DNA from: CAZFGN01 sp964518695
GTDB lineage: Bacteria > Patescibacteriota > Minisyncoccia > UBA6257 > Colwellbacteraceae
Length of the DNA stretch: 6,947 bases
NCBI GenBank assembly: GCA_964518695.1
Contig: CAZFGN010000030.1
Location: 1 to 6,947, forward strand
Reading direction: 5' to 3'
Under the pieces are notes generated by a model. It saw only the letters and a list, made by a program, of their open reading frames with translations, was not told the origin of the DNA and ran no database searches. Shown piece by piece: positions 5,842-6,947 of the stretch. Within the stretch, counting starts at the first letter, position 1, and each line of letters starts with the position of its first letter. The position numbers and the translations under genes were made by a program.

Positions 5842-6777
5842 ATGAAAATCCAAATTCTATATTCCAAATTCTATATTCTATATATCGCGGTCGCGGTAGC
5901 AAGTGTTTTATTTATGAATAACGCGAAGGCCGTCACAATATCACCATTAAATTTTGAGCTAAACGGTAACCCTGGAGATACGGTTTCAAACTTAGTTAGG
6001 GTGTATAACGATTTAGATGTTGGAATAGGGGTTGCTATGGAAACGCAGGATTTCGTATCAGCCGGAGAACAAGGGCAAGTACTGATAAAAGGTCACGAAG
6101 AATCTGGCACATATAGTTTAGCGAATTGGGTATCATTAAGTCCTCAAACTTTTTCACTAGCACCCCATTCTTCTCAAACGGTTGAATTCACCGTAAAAAT
6201 TCCGGCCGGAGGCGAGCCTGGTGGGCATTACGCTTCGGTATTAGCAACAGTTTCCGGAGAAGCTCCAGGCGGAGGGGTGGGTATTAATCAGAAAGTTGGA
6301 GCTCTACTTCTCCTAAGTGTCGCTGGTGAAATTTCAGAAAATCTTGGTTTGGTTGATTTCAATCCTGACTCGGGCTTTACGGAATATGGTCCGGAAAAAC
6401 TTATCGCGCGTTTCAAAAATGAGGGCACTGTTCACTTGAAACCACGAGGCTTTGTTATCATAAAAAATGTCCTTGGCAACGAAGTAGTAAAGATGGATTT
6501 ACCACAACTTAATGTTTTGCCCCAAAGCGCTAGGACAGTAGATATTCCCCTAAAAATAGAGGGTCAGTTCGGTAGGTATGAAGCTACATTGGCCGCGATT
6601 TATGGCGCTACCAATGAGCCTTTGTCAGCTATTACAGTTTATTGGGTAATACCATATAAACTTTTAGCAGTGTATGGGGGAGTCTTATTAGTACTTCTTA
6701 TATTGGCTTACAGGGGAAGAAAAAGGGTGGGATTGGCTTTAAGAATATTATTCAAGGGAGAACAAAAGTCTAGTTAA
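5842..6777 (+). CDS. DUF916/WxL-interacting-protein-like membrane-anchored surface protein (copy 2)
   Basis: The 311-residue protein has a signal peptide 1-30 (cleavage after NNAKA). The N-terminal domain (31-168) begins VTISPLNFELNGNPGDTVSN, has VRVYND, and later FTVKIPAGGEPGGHYASVLA, a pattern like DUF916. The second beta-domain (about 170-265) has FKNEGTVHLKPRGFVIIKNV and FGRYEATLAAIYGATNEP. YWVIPYK precedes one transmembrane helix (about 273-290), then a basic tail RGRKR and LRILFKGEQ. Domains, the VIP-aromatic-K motif before the helix, and the LR..(F/I)KG tail match the protein at 558-1655. The start codon lies one base after the stop of the secreted protein gene, with no Shine-Dalgarno, so translational coupling is likely. 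I infer that it anchors its neighbour at the cell surface. The signal-peptide codons contain a heptamer array. Confidence 0.85.
   Translation: MKIQILYSKFYILYIAVAVASVLFMNNAKAVTISPLNFELNGNPGDTVSNLVRVYNDLDVGIGVAMETQDFVSAGEQGQVLIKGHEESGTYSLANWVSLSPQTFSLAPHSSQTVEFTVKIPAGGEPGGHYASVLATVSGEAPGGGVGINQKVGALLLLSVAGEISENLGLVDFNPDSGFTEYGPEKLIARFKNEGTVHLKPRGFVIIKNVLGNEVVKMDLPQLNVLPQSARTVDIPLKIEGQFGRYEATLAAIYGATNEPLSAITVYWVIPYKLLAVYGGVLLVLLILAYRGRKRVGLALRILFKGEQKSS
5847..5881 (+). repeat. Heptanucleotide repeat array (ATTCTAT-type) inside signal-peptide codons
   Basis: Five consecutive 7-bp units lie from 5847 to 5881: AATCCAA, then ATTCTAT, ATTCCAA and two further ATTCTAT. They cover codons 2-14 of the DUF916-like gene and encode QILYSKFYILYI. 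A related block (GTTCTAT followed by ATCCAA) recurs at 6810-6822 at the start of the next secreted-protein gene. Confidence 0.75.
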
Positions 6778-6807
6778 TTTCTCTGGGCGTCAGTTTATGA
6801 ACTATGT

Positions 6808-6947
6808 ATGTTCTATATCCAATTATGGAAAAAAGAAACAATCGCTTTGCTTTTCTTACTGGCAGTAGTTTTATGGCAAGGAAGTCAACATACAACTAAA
6901 GCATCCCACACGCTTGAAACACAGCCGCAACGTGGAGGAGTAGGGAT
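6808..6947 (+). CDS. N-terminus of a secreted protein (partial, 3' end outside window)
   Basis: From ATG at 6808 the frame stays open to the window edge (46 codons). It begins MFYIQLWKKETIALLFLLAV and continues VLWQGSQHTTKASHTLETQP. This is a classic signal peptide: a basic n-region (WKK), a hydrophobic core at 11-23, and a likely cleavage near TKA-S (29-33). The nearby ATGs at 6797 and 6804, and their frames, run into stops within the window, so 6808 is the best start. It lies 30 bp after the DUF916-like gene in the same direction with no terminator between, so it may share the operon. Too little is present to name the mature domain. The first codons overlap a heptamer-like block. Confidence 0.65.
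   Translation, partial: MFYIQLWKKETIALLFLLAVVLWQGSQHTTKASHTLETQPQRGGVG

Noticed and set aside
6825..6899. Small gene starting at the ATG at 6825
   Set aside because: It stops after 24 codons, while the overlapping frame from 6808 gives a clear signal peptide and stays open to the window end.

Overview
The window looks like a metagenome-derived scaffold of a Candidatus Patescibacteria (CPR) bacterium, possibly of the Microgenomates type. This is an inference from gene content: a four-helix-bundle 'intervening sequence' protein, short coiled-coil proteins of a type I associate with CPR genomes, and secreted beta-proteins paired with membrane-anchored DUF916-like proteins. It also rests on moderate-to-low GC, near-absent Shine-Dalgarno sites and a run of exactly 100 N. 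TGA ends at least two genes (126-128 and 559-561), so the UGA-recoded CPR lineages (Gracilibacteria, Absconditabacteria) are unlikely. Every supported gene lies on the + strand.

Layout. (1) 1-1655: the C-terminal end of a secreted beta-protein, then a four-helix-bundle gene, then a DUF916/WxIP-like membrane-anchored surface protein that overlaps the four-helix gene by ATGA. (2) 1679-2624: a good sigma70-type promoter, then two tandem paralogous coiled-coil genes. The first contains 14-residue (42-bp) tandem repeats interrupted by the N gap. (3) 2702-4466: a secreted seven-bladed YVTN-type beta-propeller protein whose helical C-terminal module is cut off by a one-base frameshift near 4206-4208. 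(4) 4513-6777: a promoter, a secreted Cys/Thr-rich beta-protein, and a second DUF916/WxIP-like protein starting one base after its stop. (5) 6808-6947: the start of another secreted protein, cut by the window end.

The main theme is cell-surface display. Two copies of a pair are visible: a small secreted beta-protein ending in an AGAY...YI.(T/S)P.F motif, and a C-terminally membrane-anchored partner. Order, C-terminal motif and partner architecture recall the Firmicutes WxL / WxL-interacting-protein loci, but the W-x-L residues are absent. I infer that the secreted protein is held at the surface by its neighbour. The first copy is split by the four-helix-bundle gene.

Several smaller signals are unexplained by the genes. 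Heptanucleotide repeat tracts occur between genes and inside the signal-peptide codons of the DUF916-like genes. A perfect 26-bp palindrome abuts one of these tracts. Two otherwise unrelated secreted proteins share an export leader (NL[K/R]EN..GRIT). Gene-free stretches are all under 200 bp and are covered by the repeat, promoter and frameshift-remnant entries, or hold nothing else I can identify.
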